Assembly: GCA_015234525.1 (NCBI GenBank)
Contig: JADGMX010000041.1
Location: 1 to 64,000, forward strand
DNA from: Flavobacterium sp.
Lineage (GTDB): Bacteria; Bacteroidota; Bacteroidia; Flavobacteriales; Flavobacteriaceae
Direction: 5' to 3'
Length of the DNA stretch: 64,000 nucleotides
Positions 45,458 through 55,299 of the stretch are shown piece by piece (the first letter of the stretch is position 1; every line of letters begins with the position of its first letter). The notes under the pieces were generated by a model. The model saw nothing but the letters and a program-made list of their open reading frames with translations. It was not told where the DNA came from and made no database searches. A program made the translations under genes and the position numbers.

Positions 45458-46486
45458 ATGGAATTTGGTCTTATAACTTTTGCAGACATGCCGCCTGATG
45501 CTGACCGTTTGGGAGCAAATGGACATCAGCGGTTGTCTGATTTAATGGAGGAAATTAAATTGGCTGACGAGCTTGGCATCGACATATTTGGTGTCGGAGA
45601 GCATCATCGGCCTGATTATGCGGTCTCGTCGCCATCGGTTGTTTTGGCAGCGGCAGCGGCTGTGACTAAAAATATAAAATTAACAAGTGCCGTAACGGTG
45701 TTGAGTTCAGATGATCCGGTTCGGGTTTTTCAAGACTTTGCGACAGTTGATCTCTTATCGGCCGGTCGTGCCGAAATCATGGCGGGAAGAGGTTCTTTTA
45801 TTGAATCGTTTCCGCTATTTGGTTTCGACCTTCACGATTATGATCAATTATTTACCGAGAAACTGGATTTACTGCTAAAACTCAATGAAGGTGAAATGGT
45901 GTCGTGGAGCGGAAAGCACCGTGCTTCAATACATAACCTTGGCGTTTACCCGCGACCGCTTCAGCAGAAAATTCCGATTTGGTTAGCGGCCGGTGGAACT
46001 CCTGCTTCGGCCATTCGCGCAGCAACACTTGGAATGCCGCTCATGTTGGCTATCATCGGCGGAATGCCTCAGCAATTTGTGCCTTTTATCGAACTTTATA
46101 AAGAAACGGCGCGGAAACTCGGCAGGGATTTGAACAGCATTCAATACGGTGTGAACAACCACATGTTTGTGGGTGAGGATTCGCAGGTTGCAGCCGATCA
46201 GTTTTTTCCGCACTATGCAGCAATGATGAACCGAATTGGTCGTGACAGGGGATGGTCGCCGCTAACTCGCGGACAATATGATCACATGCGTTCGCCAAAG
46301 TCTGCGTTGATGGTAGGTAGCGTTCAGCAGATCGTTGACAAGATTTTGTACGAGTACGAGCTTTTCGGAATGACCAGATTTATGGCGCAGGCGAGTGTTG
46401 GAACGGTTCCACACAATCTTGTCATGAAATCAATTGAATTGTTCGGTTCTAAAGTTATCCCGGAAGTAAAAAAGGCACTTCAATAA
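45458..46486 (+). CDS. LLM-class flavin-dependent oxidoreductase
   Basis: Bacterial-luciferase-like TIM-barrel enzyme that binds FMN or F420; substrate unknown. Signatures are IDIFGVGEHHRPDYAVSSP near 45-63, SAVTVLSSDDPVRVFQDFAT near 78-97, and GRAEIMAGRGS. At 342 residues it matches the flavin-dependent alkanal-monooxygenase-like group. Starts 2 nt after the NDH-2 stop, so the two are co-transcribed. Confidence 0.9.
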   Translation: MEFGLITFADMPPDADRLGANGHQRLSDLMEEIKLADELGIDIFGVGEHHRPDYAVSSPSVVLAAAAAVTKNIKLTSAVTVLSSDDPVRVFQDFATVDLLSAGRAEIMAGRGSFIESFPLFGFDLHDYDQLFTEKLDLLLKLNEGEMVSWSGKHRASIHNLGVYPRPLQQKIPIWLAAGGTPASAIRAATLGMPLMLAIIGGMPQQFVPFIELYKETARKLGRDLNSIQYGVNNHMFVGEDSQVAADQFFPHYAAMMNRIGRDRGWSPLTRGQYDHMRSPKSALMVGSVQQIVDKILYEYELFGMTRFMAQASVGTVPHNLVMKSIELFGSKVIPEVKKALQ

Positions 46487-46511
46487 GAAATTTTATTACT
46501 AACTAAATTCG

Positions 46512-47093
46512 ATGATTATGAAAAAATTATTTTCGCTTTTGTTCGTTGGGCTGTTGAGTTCAACGATGGTGGCTCAAACCTCGTGGAAAGCCGATCCGAT
46601 GCATTCCAAACTGACGTTTTCGGCAACCCACCTCGGAATTGCCGATGTAGCGGGATTGTTTAAAAATTTTGAGCTGACCGCCACCGGTAAAAATGCTGAT
46701 TTTAGTGATGCCGTTTTCGAACTTTCAGCCGACGTAGCATCAATTGATACAGAAGTCGATATGCGGGATGAACATTTAAGGTCGGCCGACTTTTTCGAAG
46801 TTGAAAAATATCCAAAAATGACTTTTAAAAGCACATCAATAAAAAAATCGGGCGACAATAGGTACAAAGTGACCGGAAATCTTACCATTCGCGGTATGTC
46901 AAAACCGGTAACGCTCGATTTTTGGTATCGGGGAACTGTTGAAAATCCGCAGAGCAAAGCAACCACAGCAGGATTTCAGGTTACGGGAACGATTAAAAGA
47001 TCTGATTTTGGCGTAGGGCCGAATTTTAAACCGCCAATGATCAGTGATGAAATTGCAATCAAAGCTGACGGCGAATTTATCAAAAACAAATAG
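46512..47093 (+). CDS. YceI-family periplasmic lipid-binding protein
   Basis: Signal peptide, either from MIMKKLFSLLFVG or the second Met at 46518, with cleavage near VAQ. The mature part is the YceI lipocalin-like barrel: WKADPMHSKLTFSATHLG, DMRDEHLRSADFFEVEKYP and KVTGNLTIRGMSKPVTLDF. The family binds isoprenoid-type lipids; exact role here unknown. It ends at the base before the KAS III stop (convergent). Confidence 0.92.
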   Translation: MIMKKLFSLLFVGLLSSTMVAQTSWKADPMHSKLTFSATHLGIADVAGLFKNFELTATGKNADFSDAVFELSADVASIDTEVDMRDEHLRSADFFEVEKYPKMTFKSTSIKKSGDNRYKVTGNLTIRGMSKPVTLDFWYRGTVENPQSKATTAGFQVTGTIKRSDFGVGPNFKPPMISDEIAIKADGEFIKNK

Positions 47094-48152
47094 TTAATAC
47101 TTGTAGGTAATTGCATTGATATTCATTCCGGCGCCAACTGAAGCAAATAGGATAATATCACCCGGATTTAGCGATTGGTTTTCAAGCTGACCGGTGACCA
47201 TCAAATTATAAAGCGTTGGAACTGTAGCTACACTGCTGTTTCCGAGTCGGTGAATGCTCATCGGCATTACATCTTTGGACGGGACCTTGTCATATAGTTT
47301 ATAAAAACGGTTGACAATGGCTTCGTCCATTTTTTCATTTGCCTGATGAATCAGGATTTTTTTTACGTCCGAAATGTCGTATCCGCTTTTATCCAAACAG
47401 TTTTTCATCGCGTGAGGAACATGGGTAAGGGCGAATTCGTAAATTTTCCTGCCATGCATTTTGATGTATTTTACATCGCGATCATGCTGAGTGTTGTAAG
47501 AACTGCCGAAGAATAAAAATGCAGCTTCTTCCATAGCATAAGTTGCGCTTTCGTGTGCAAGAATTCCAGATCCATCCATCGTGCCTTCAACAATTGTTGC
47601 TCCGGCTCCATCTGAATAAATCATAGAATCTCGATCGTGCGGATCGACAACACGGGATAATGTTTCGGCTCCGATGACTAAACATCTTTTTGCCATTCCC
47701 GATTTAATGAAAGCATTTGCCTGAAGCACGCCTTCAATCCAGCCCGGACAGCCGAACAAGATGTCATAAGCCACGCAACGTGGATTTTTTATCTGCAGTT
47801 TATTTTTAACCCGAGTCGCCAAACTCGGTACTGTATCCGATTGAATCGTGCCTTTTTTAACGTCGCCGAAGTTATGTGCCAAGATGATGTAGTCGATCGT
47901 TTCAGCATCAATGTTCGCAGAATCAATTGCGCCTTGAGCAGCAATCGCCGCAATATCTGAGGTGGTCAAATGGTCTTCAGCATAACGCCTTTCAGCTATT
48001 CCGGTGATGTTTTTAAATTTCCCGATGATAGTCTCATTTGAATGCCCTAGCGGTTGACCTTCTTCATTCAGAAATTCATAGCCAATGAAATCTTCATTCT
48101 TGACTTTCAATTTTGGAATATAACTTCCCGATCCGATAATTTTGATGTTCAT
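47094..48152 (-). CDS. 3-oxoacyl-ACP synthase III-like enzyme (KAS III)
   Basis: Thiolase-fold condensing enzyme of the FabH type. The catalytic triad is complete: C135 in ILFGCPGWIEG, H269 in ILIHQANEKM and N305 in HRLGNSSVAT. Length 352 is a bit longer than FabH. No other fatty-acid genes are near, so it may be a FabH paralogue for a special starter unit rather than the housekeeping copy. Confidence 0.9.
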   Translation of the reverse strand: MNIKIIGSGSYIPKLKVKNEDFIGYEFLNEEGQPLGHSNETIIGKFKNITGIAERRYAEDHLTTSDIAAIAAQGAIDSANIDAETIDYIILAHNFGDVKKGTIQSDTVPSLATRVKNKLQIKNPRCVAYDILFGCPGWIEGVLQANAFIKSGMAKRCLVIGAETLSRVVDPHDRDSMIYSDGAGATIVEGTMDGSGILAHESATYAMEEAAFLFFGSSYNTQHDRDVKYIKMHGRKIYEFALTHVPHAMKNCLDKSGYDISDVKKILIHQANEKMDEAIVNRFYKLYDKVPSKDVMPMSIHRLGNSSVATVPTLYNLMVTGQLENQSLNPGDIILFASVGAGMNINAITYKY

Positions 48153-48227
48153 GATCCAGTATTATATCGCTAATTTATTAAAAAAAAATTAACAAAACAT
48201 TCACAAAGTTGGTATCGACAGTCTCGT

Positions 48228-48273
48228 GTCAGAAAATAAAAATCCCTGCAGTTCATTATCAACGGCAGGGATT
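48228..48273 (-). terminator. Terminator after gcvP
   Basis: Stem AATCCCTGC (48241-48249) against GCAGGGATT (48265-48273), extended by GTT/AAC. On the minus strand a T-rich run follows. Confidence 0.8.
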
Positions 48274-48281
48274 GCTATTAT

Positions 48282-51125
48282 TTACATGTATGCCTCAATC
48301 GGTGCGCATGAGCAGATCAGATTTCGATCGCCATATGCATCATCAACACGTCTGACAGAAGGCCAGAATTTATTTTCGCTAATGTACGGTAGCGGGTATG
48401 CTGCAGCTTCTCTGGAGTATGGGAAATTCCAGGTGTCAGATGTTAGCATCGCCAAGGTATGCGGTGCATTTTTCAAAACATTGTTTTTGTCATCAGCGGA
48501 AGCCGATTCGATTTCTTTCCGGATTGCTATCATCGCATCGCAGAAACGGTCGAGCTCTTCAAGGTTTTCGCTTTCAGTTGGTTCAATCATCAACGTTCCG
48601 GCAACCGGGAATGAAACCGTTGGCGCGTGGAAACCGTAATCCATCAAACGCTTTGCAATATCGGTAACTTCAATACCTTTTTCTTTGAACGGTCGGCATT
48701 CAAGAATCATTTCATGTGCCGCACGACCCATCTCACCTGTATAAAGCGTTGTGTAATGATCCTGAAGGCGTCCTTTTATATAATTGGCATTAAGTATCGC
48801 GTGCTTCGTTGCGTTTGTCAATCCTTCTGAACCAAGCATGGTAATATATCCATAAGAAATCAGGCAAACCAATGCCGATCCCCATGGTGCTGCGGAAATG
48901 GCTGTAATTGCTGAGGAACCGCCTGTGGGAATAACGGGATTGGTCGGTAAGAACGGAACGAGATGCGAAGCGACACAGATTGGGCCAACTCCAGGTCCAC
49001 CGCCACCATGCGGAATAGCGAATGTCTTGTGAAGGTTCAAGTGGCAAACATCTGCGCCAATTGTTGCCGGATTGGTAAGGCCGACTTGTGCGTTCATATT
49101 TGCACCATCCATATAAACCTGACCGCCATTTTCATGGATGATATTGGTGATCTCGATGATTGCAGATTCGAAAACTCCGTGTGTCGATGGATAAGTCACC
49201 ATTAAACACGCAAGGTTATCTTTGTGCTGAATCGCTTTTGCACGCAAATCTTCAACATCGATATTTCCGTTTTCAGAAGTTTTGGTAACCACGACTTGCA
49301 TACCTGCCATTGAGGCACTAGCTGGATTTGTTCCGTGTGCTGAAGCCGGAATTAATGCGATATTTCGGTGCGAGTCGCCTCGTGATTGGTGGTAAGCGCG
49401 AATTACCATCAGACCTGCGTATTCACCTTGAGCACCTGAATTTGGCTGAAGCGTCGTTCCCGCAAAACCGGTGATGACATTCAGTTGCTGTTCAAGTTTT
49501 TTGAGCATTATCTGATAACCTTCAGCTTGTTCGATCGGCGCAAACGGGTGAATGCTGTTCCAACTCGCCAAACTCAACGGCAGCATTTCAGCCGCAGCGT
49601 TTAGTTTCATCGTACATGATCCAAGTGGAATCATCGAGTGGTTCAACGAAAGGTCTTTGCGTTCCAACATTTTGATATAACGCATAAGCGCAGTTTCAGA
49701 ATGATGGCGATTGAAAACCTCATGTTGCAAGAATGCTGATGAACGCTCTAGTTGCGATGGATAATTCGATTCCGAATGAAATTCGCTAACTGAAAATGTG
49801 TCTTTACCGGTCACTTCTGCGAAGATTTCGATAATTTGATTGATATCGTTCAGCGACGTGGTTTCGTTGAATGAAATCGATACAGTGTCAGCATCAGGAT
49901 AATAGAAATTAACCTGTCTTTTTTCGGCTGATTGACGAACTTTTACCGAATCTGCTTTTACCAGAATCGTATCGAAGTAAGCTGAATTGATCTGATAAAC
50001 GCCTAGTTCATTTAGTGCTTCAGCAGTTGTTACGGCTGATGCATGAACTTTATCAGCAATATAAGCTAGACCTTGTGGTCCGTGATAAACGGCGTACATT
50101 CCGGCCATAACAGCCAAAAGAACCTGAGCCGTGCAGATATTTGATGTTGCTTTCTCGCGTTTGATGTGCTGCTCGCGGGTTTGTAATGCCATTCGAAGCG
50201 CGCGATTGCCATTGGTATCGATTGTAACACCGATGATACGACCCGGCATGCTTCGTTTATATTCTTCTTTTGTTGCAAAATAAGCTGCGTGTGGTCCGCC
50301 GTAACCCATAGGAATACCGAATCGTTGTGTAGTTCCGACAACAACATCGGCACCCATTTCACCTGGTGGCGTCAATTTTACAAGCGACAAAATATCGGCA
50401 GCGACCGCAACCTTTATCTCTTTTGCCTTTGCATCCGAAATGAATTTTGAATAATCGTGAACCTGACCGTGTTTGCCCGGATATTGTAGAATTGCACCAA
50501 AGAAATCATCGCCGAACGCGAACTCTTCATGGTTTCCGATAACGAGTTCAACGCCGATTGGAGTTGCTCTGGTTTGAAGAACCGAAAGGGTTTGCGGCAA
50601 AATTTCTTCAGAAACAAAGAATTTATTTACATTGCTCTTTTTCTGATCGCGCGAGCGAACATCAAAGATAAGCGCCATCGCTTCAGCTGCAGCTGTGCCT
50701 TCATCGAGTAGAGATGCATTGGCGATTTCCATTCCGGTGAGTTCAATAACCGTTGTCTGGAAATTTAAAAGCGCTTCCAACCGGCCTTGTGCAATTTCTG
50801 CCTGATACGGCGTATAAGCGGTGTACCAACCCGGATTTTCGAAAATGTTGCGCTGAATTACCGGAGGAACAATCGATGGGTGATAGCCTAATCCAATATA
50901 CGATTTGAAAACTTTGTTTTTGCTTCCAAGCGCTTGAATGTGGCTGAGGTATTCGTATTCCGAAAGCGCAGGATCGAGATTGAGCGGGGCTTTTAAACGA
51001 ATGTCATCGGGTAACGTTTCATAAACAAGTTGTTCAATTGAGTCGACTCCAATCGTGCTGAGCATGTGTTGCAAGTCGGTTTCTCGTGGTCCGATGTGTC
51101 TGAGGGAAAATGCGTCTGTTTTCAT
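48282..51125 (-). CDS. gcvP: Glycine dehydrogenase (decarboxylating), P protein
   Basis: PLP enzyme of the glycine cleavage system; decarboxylates glycine and passes aminomethyl to the H protein. The 947-residue form fuses the two halves found split in some bacteria. N-terminal [14 protein letters not shown] and later [20 protein letters not shown]; the PLP lysine is K700 in [17 protein letters not shown]. gcvT and gcvH are not nearby. A -7-like box lies about 30 nt upstream. No glycine riboswitch was recognised in the 134-bp leader. Confidence 0.96.
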   Translation of the reverse strand: MKTDAFSLRHIGPRETDLQHMLSTIGVDSIEQLVYETLPDDIRLKAPLNLDPALSEYEYLSHIQALGSKNKVFKSYIGLGYHPSIVPPVIQRNIFENPGWYTAYTPYQAEIAQGRLEALLNFQTTVIELTGMEIANASLLDEGTAAAEAMALIFDVRSRDQKKSNVNKFFVSEEILPQTLSVLQTRATPIGVELVIGNHEEFAFGDDFFGAILQYPGKHGQVHDYSKFISDAKAKEIKVAVAADILSLVKLTPPGEMGADVVVGTTQRFGIPMGYGGPHAAYFATKEEYKRSMPGRIIGVTIDTNGNRALRMALQTREQHIKREKATSNICTAQVLLAVMAGMYAVYHGPQGLAYIADKVHASAVTTAEALNELGVYQINSAYFDTILVKADSVKVRQSAEKRQVNFYYPDADTVSISFNETTSLNDINQIIEIFAEVTGKDTFSVSEFHSESNYPSQLERSSAFLQHEVFNRHHSETALMRYIKMLERKDLSLNHSMIPLGSCTMKLNAAAEMLPLSLASWNSIHPFAPIEQAEGYQIMLKKLEQQLNVITGFAGTTLQPNSGAQGEYAGLMVIRAYHQSRGDSHRNIALIPASAHGTNPASASMAGMQVVVTKTSENGNIDVEDLRAKAIQHKDNLACLMVTYPSTHGVFESAIIEITNIIHENGGQVYMDGANMNAQVGLTNPATIGADVCHLNLHKTFAIPHGGGGPGVGPICVASHLVPFLPTNPVIPTGGSSAITAISAAPWGSALVCLISYGYITMLGSEGLTNATKHAILNANYIKGRLQDHYTTLYTGEMGRAAHEMILECRPFKEKGIEVTDIAKRLMDYGFHAPTVSFPVAGTLMIEPTESENLEELDRFCDAMIAIRKEIESASADDKNNVLKNAPHTLAMLTSDTWNFPYSREAAAYPLPYISENKFWPSVRRVDDAYGDRNLICSCAPIEAYM

Positions 51126-51154
51126 GTAAAAAGTTAGCGTGTTGTTTCGCGGTA

Positions 51155-51162
51155 CAAAAGTA
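51155..51162 (-). promoter_or_regulatory. Candidate -7 promoter box for gcvP
   Basis: On the minus strand TACTTTTG matches TAnnTTTG, about 30 nt before the gcvP ATG. A TTTG lies upstream, but only 12 nt away, which is too close for the usual -33 box. Confidence 0.4.
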
Positions 51163-51259
51163 ATTATTAATCAACAAAGTTTCATCCTTGAACCGTATCT
51201 GAAATGACGAATTATTAACCGAAACATCATCTTGACAGCACATTCGCTAAATTTGTGCG

Positions 51260-52081
51260 ATGTCAGTTGTTAAAAGTATAGTCGATTTCTATATTCGGAG
51301 CAGCATCCACGTCGCTTTTGCGGTGGTATGCTGGATCGGAGTGACAGATTTATTGCTTGGAATCAATTCGCGAATTGAGTTTTATCTTTTCGCATTCGGC
51401 GGAACTGTTATCGGTTATAACGCGATAAAGTTCATTTCATTATTGCCTCAGCACAAGCATTTTGGCCTGACAATGAAGTTAATTTTGATCGCAAGCGCCA
51501 TTTCACTGCTCGTTGCCTCGCTGACATTTATGATGCTGAGTACCGCCTCGCAAGTTGCAGCTTTGTTAAGTTTGGTATTAGTGATCGGATATGCAGTTCC
51601 GCTGTTAGGGAAGTGGCCAAATTTTCGAAATATCGGTGGACTCAAGATCTACATCGTGGCGCTTTGTTATGTTGTGGTGACAGTACTGCTGCCGGTTCTC
51701 AATAACAGTTCGGTCATTGATCTCGAAGTTCTGTATCTGGCTATATCCCGATTTCTCATGATATTGGTGTTGGTGCTGATATTTGATATCATCGACCTTA
51801 ACACCGACTCGCCGTTTCTGAAAACCATTCCGCAGACACTCGGTTTACGTAAAGCAAAAGTTTTGGCAAGCGTCCTTCTTGCCGTATTATTTGCCACGCA
51901 ACTTTTGTGGATCAGCGATCAGCGCATACTTGAAGTGAACGTGCTAATTGCTGCGGTTGTGGCTGTATTCCTATGGTTTGCAACGCCTAAGCGACCAGGC
52001 TATTACACCCAACTCTATCTTGAAAGCCTGCCGATGTTATGGCTTCTTCTGCTGCACTTTTGCAAAAATCACTACTTTTAG
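51260..52081 (+). CDS. UbiA-like membrane protein, degenerate motifs
   Basis: Eight to nine hydrophobic helices over 273 residues suggest the UbiA prenyltransferase fold. The first Asp-rich motif (NDxxDxxxD) is replaced by a GYNAIKF stretch with no paired Asp, while a second-motif candidate is FDIIDLNTDSPF. Without the first motif, prenyl diphosphate binding by the usual Mg site is doubtful, so it may be a divergent or non-catalytic relative. Divergent from gcvP; followed by a small membrane protein 22-55 nt on. Confidence 0.7.
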   Translation: MSVVKSIVDFYIRSSIHVAFAVVCWIGVTDLLLGINSRIEFYLFAFGGTVIGYNAIKFISLLPQHKHFGLTMKLILIASAISLLVASLTFMMLSTASQVAALLSLVLVIGYAVPLLGKWPNFRNIGGLKIYIVALCYVVVTVLLPVLNNSSVIDLEVLYLAISRFLMILVLVLIFDIIDLNTDSPFLKTIPQTLGLRKAKVLASVLLAVLFATQLLWISDQRILEVNVLIAAVVAVFLWFATPKRPGYYTQLYLESLPMLWLLLLHFCKNHYF

Positions 52082-52135
52082 GGATATTTTGATCCTTTAC
52101 AATTGAGCAATTTTACCTCATTAATAACAATCGTT

Positions 52136-52456
52136 ATGATGTGGATATTTACAACATTGCTCGCCGGAATAATAGGAGGTTTTTTTAACCTTAAAATACA
52201 TACTGAAGACGTCGCGGGAATCGCGGATTATGCGCTATATCTTTTCTTTGGAATTGTCTTCTCATCGATCGTGCCGCTTTTTCTAGTTATCTTTTTTACA
52301 GGTTTTATGCACAGCGCCGCTGATCAGCCTTCGATTTATCTTGTTGTTTTCGGCCTTTGTATTTTTACAAATGTGGTTCTTTCTTTATTATTTAACGCAA
52401 TTGTGCCTCTTGTGGCAACTGAACGCGAAACCGAAATCCAGGAACGACCACACTAA
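52136..52456 (+). CDS. Small membrane protein, function unknown
   Basis: Three hydrophobic helices in about 107 residues: MMWIFTTLLAGIIGGFF, YLFFGIVFSSIVPLFLVIFF and VVFGLCIFTNVVLSLLF, then a charged tail (TERETEIQERPH). The ATG at 52136 is the first ATG; a TTG at 52103 would add eleven residues and cannot be excluded. Not recognised. A strong terminator follows. Confidence 0.7.
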   Translation: MMWIFTTLLAGIIGGFFNLKIHTEDVAGIADYALYLFFGIVFSSIVPLFLVIFFTGFMHSAADQPSIYLVVFGLCIFTNVVLSLLFNAIVPLVATERETEIQERPH

Positions 52457-52476
52457 TTTTTTCCTATCATTAAATC

Positions 52477-52516
52477 AAGAAAAAAAGCCATTTCAATTGA
52501 AATGGCTTTTTTTCTT
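52477..52516 (+). terminator. Strong terminator, 20-bp perfect inverted repeat
   Basis: A perfect palindrome of 2 x 20 bases centred at 52496/52497, with AAAGCCATTTC on the left and its complement on the right, followed by T-rich sequence both ways. It ends the small membrane-protein transcript and may also act on the opposite strand. Confidence 0.9.
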
Positions 52517-52643
52517 AATATAGTGAAAATCACTAGTTTTAGGTATTGTACATTGTTTGAATATTCGACATCTTTAAATATTCGTAAAAGTTAAGTTTAC
52601 TGAGGCAATGTAGGGAAGCGGGTATTTAATATCCGCTTTCTTT

Positions 52644-54677
52644 TTATACAGTCATTAAGCCTGCTCTTCGTAATAACGCATCCGGCGATGGTTCCTGTCC
52701 ACGGAACTCCTTGTACAACGTCATCGGATCTTTTGTTCCGCCCTGAGAAAGTATGTTTTTTCTAAATTTTGCCGCAATCTCCGCATTGAAAACGCCATTC
52801 TCCTTAAAGTATTCAAACGCGTCTGCATCAAGGACTTCAGCCCATTTGTAGCTGTAATATCCTGAAGAATATCCGCCCTGGAAGATGTGAGAAAAAGACG
52901 TGCTCATGCAATTTTCTTCAACATCAGGATATAACGCTGTTGGTTCAAAAGCGCGCTTTTCAAATGCTTTGACGTCTGAAATTCCGGATGGATCATTCGA
53001 GTGATAGGCCATATCCAATAGCCCAAAACTTATTTGACGCATCGTCGCAATTCCCTCCTGGAAACTTGCACTTTCCTTAATTTTGTCGATGTAGTGCTGC
53101 GGAATCGTCTCGCCGGTTTGGAAGTGTGTCGCAAATAGCGCCAAAGCCTCGGGCTGATAGCACCAATTTTCCATAATCTGACTCGGAAGTTCAACGAAAT
53201 CCCAATAAACGCTGGTTCCCGATAACGACGGATAGGTTGTGTCTGCTAACATTCCATGTAACGCATGACCGAATTCGTGGAATAACGTTGTCACTTCGTT
53301 GAATGTCAATAGCGATGGTTTTGTTGCCGTCGGTTTTGTAAAATTGCAAACAATCGACACGTGCGGCCTTTCGTTTTTGCCATCTTTTCGGTATTGACTT
53401 TTATAAGATGTCATCCACGCACCATTTCGCTTGCCTTTACGCGGAAAAAAATCAGTGTAAAAAACAGCTATAAAATCGCCGTTGCTATCGGTAACTTCAA
53501 ACGTCCGGACTTCCTGGTGGTATTTGTCGATGTCGAAAACTTCGGTAAATTTCAATCCGAACAATTTGTTTGCAACCTCATACGCGCCGTTTAATACTTT
53601 TTCAAGTTGGAAGTATGGCTTTAGTTGCTCGTCATCGACGTTAAAAAGCTTTTGTTTTAATTTCTCGGAATAATATCCGCCGTCCCATTTTTGGAGGTGA
53701 TCAATGTTGTCGAGCTCTTTTGCAAAAGCTGAAAGGTCACTGAATTCGCGCAGAGCGGCCGGTTTTGCTTTTGATAACAGATCATTTAAAAACGACTTTA
53801 CTTTCTCCGGATTCCCGGCCATTCGCTCTTCCAAAACAAAATGTGAATGCGTTTGGTAGCCTAAGAGGTTCGCCCGCTCATGTCGCAAAGATGCGATGCG
53901 TTTTACATTTTCTCGATTATCATACTGGTTTCCCTGAAATGCTTTTTTGCCGGCGGCAATTGCCAGTTCCTTTCTAAGCTCGCGATTCTCGGCATAAGTG
54001 ACAAACGGAATGTAACTCGGATAATCCAATGTAAAAATCCATCCTTGTTTGCCTTTTGATTCCGCCAGAATTTTAGCCGTTTCAATCGCGTCCTCAGGAA
54101 GGCCTTTTAAATCATTTTTATTAGTTATTACAAGTTCGTAATTATTGGTTTCGGCCAAAACATTTTCGCCGTAAGTCAACTTTAATTTTGAAAGTTCGGC
54201 GTCGATTTCACGCAACCGCGACTTTTTCTCGTGCGCCAACAATGCGCCGTTTCTGGTGAAAGACTTGTATTTTTTATCGAGCAACATTTGCTGTTCGTCT
54301 GAAAGATCAAACGCCGATTTATTTTCGTAAACCGATTTGATTCGGTCGAAAAGCTTTTCGTTTAGCGTAATGTCGTTTCCGAATTCCGACAAAAGCGGCG
54401 ATACTTCCTGCGCGATTTTCTGAATTTCGTCGTTGGTTTCAGCCGAGTTGAGGTTGAAGAAAATCGAAGAAATCCGATCAAGCGTTTCGCCTGAAAATTC
54501 GAGCGCTTCAATGGTATTTTCAAACGTTGGTGCGTCGTGATTATTGGTGATGGCGTCAATTTCGGCGCGTGCCATTTCAATCGCTTTTTCGAACGAGGGT
54601 TTGTAATCGGCGGTTTCAATTTTGGAGAATGGCGCCGTATTGTGTTTGGTGTCGAAATATGTTGTTAGAATGCTCAT
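52644..54677 (-). CDS. M3-family metallopeptidase (peptidyl-dipeptidase type)
   Basis: Cytoplasmic thimet/oligopeptidase-like zinc peptidase that cleaves short peptides. The zinc site is HEFGHALHG with H467, E468 and H471; the third ligand is likely the Glu of DFVELPSQIMENW near 496-501. No signal peptide. Length 677 is normal for Dcp/OpdA-type enzymes. The start at 54677 sits 14 nt from a palindromic repeat that separates it from the purE stop. Confidence 0.93.
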   Translation of the reverse strand: MSILTTYFDTKHNTAPFSKIETADYKPSFEKAIEMARAEIDAITNNHDAPTFENTIEALEFSGETLDRISSIFFNLNSAETNDEIQKIAQEVSPLLSEFGNDITLNEKLFDRIKSVYENKSAFDLSDEQQMLLDKKYKSFTRNGALLAHEKKSRLREIDAELSKLKLTYGENVLAETNNYELVITNKNDLKGLPEDAIETAKILAESKGKQGWIFTLDYPSYIPFVTYAENRELRKELAIAAGKKAFQGNQYDNRENVKRIASLRHERANLLGYQTHSHFVLEERMAGNPEKVKSFLNDLLSKAKPAALREFSDLSAFAKELDNIDHLQKWDGGYYSEKLKQKLFNVDDEQLKPYFQLEKVLNGAYEVANKLFGLKFTEVFDIDKYHQEVRTFEVTDSNGDFIAVFYTDFFPRKGKRNGAWMTSYKSQYRKDGKNERPHVSIVCNFTKPTATKPSLLTFNEVTTLFHEFGHALHGMLADTTYPSLSGTSVYWDFVELPSQIMENWCYQPEALALFATHFQTGETIPQHYIDKIKESASFQEGIATMRQISFGLLDMAYHSNDPSGISDVKAFEKRAFEPTALYPDVEENCMSTSFSHIFQGGYSSGYYSYKWAEVLDADAFEYFKENGVFNAEIAAKFRKNILSQGGTKDPMTLYKEFRGQEPSPDALLRRAGLMTV

Positions 54678-54690
54678 GGTAGTTGATTAG

Positions 54691-54802
54691 CCCTAGCCCT
54701 GATGGAAGCGGTTATCCTTTTTTGCCGTCGGAGATTTTGCTCGATTGAAAGAATATCGGGCAAAAAAGATAGTAGCGAACAGCAGGAAAAAGCTTCTAAT
54801 GC
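54691..54802. repeat. Palindromic element copy 9 (type A)
   Basis: CCCTAGCCCTGATGGAAGCGG, then TTATCC. Core stem CTTTTTTGCC against GGCAAAAAAG, loop of about 31 nt. Right arm GATAGTAGCGAACAGCAGG followed by AAAAAGCTTCTAATG. ATTAG before the left arm can pair with CTAAT at the right end. Confidence 0.85.
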
Positions 54803-54815
54803 GTCGGCTGGGAAA

Positions 54816-55298
54816 TTAAGAATTTAAGTTGTTTGACGCGTCGATCACGTTGTCGCGAAGGCTGTTTTTATAATCGACGATTTTTTGCTGGATCGACAAA
54901 TTTGTGGCTCCCAGGATTTGCGCCGCCAGAATTCCCGCGTTTTTGGCACCGTTCAGCGCCACTGTTGCTACCGGAACGCCGCCCGGCATTTGCAGAATCG
55001 ACAAAACGCTGTCCCAACCGTCGATCGAATTGCTTGATTTGACCGGAACCCCGATGACCGGAAGTGGTGACAGCGAGGCTACCATTCCGGGTAAATGTGC
55101 CGCTCCGCCCGCGCCCGCGATGATAACCGAAATGCCGCGAGTGTGCGCGCCTGCTCCAAATTCGAACAATTTTGCGGGTGTTCGATGTGCCGATACGATG
55201 TCGGTTTCGGTTTCGATGCCGAATTCTGCTAAAATAGTGATGGCTTCCTGCATGACGGGCATGTCTGAAATGCTGCCCATGATAATTGCTACTTTCAT
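54816..55298 (-). CDS. purE: 5-(carboxyamino)imidazole ribonucleotide mutase
   Basis: Class I PurE; converts N5-CAIR to CAIR in purine synthesis. The ATG at 55298 gives MKVAIIMGSISDMPVM; the open frame goes 15 codons higher into purK but that part is not PurE-like. Substrate motifs: GSISDMPVM and VSAHRTPAKLFEF, GAGGAAHLPGM, and IGVPVKSS. The start is one base after the purK stop, so they are translationally linked. Confidence 0.94.
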   Translation of the reverse strand: MKVAIIMGSISDMPVMQEAITILAEFGIETETDIVSAHRTPAKLFEFGAGAHTRGISVIIAGAGGAAHLPGMVASLSPLPVIGVPVKSSNSIDGWDSVLSILQMPGGVPVATVALNGAKNAGILAAQILGATNLSIQQKIVDYKNSLRDNVIDASNNLNS

Positions 55299-55299
55299 A

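Noticed and set aside
48282..51125. gcvP as a split or frameshifted gene
   Set aside because: A single 947-codon frame covers both halves with the PLP lysine intact; no break.
51126..51259. Glycine riboswitch ahead of gcvP
   Set aside because: The 134-bp leader has no recognisable paired aptamer structure; only a -7-like box close to the start.
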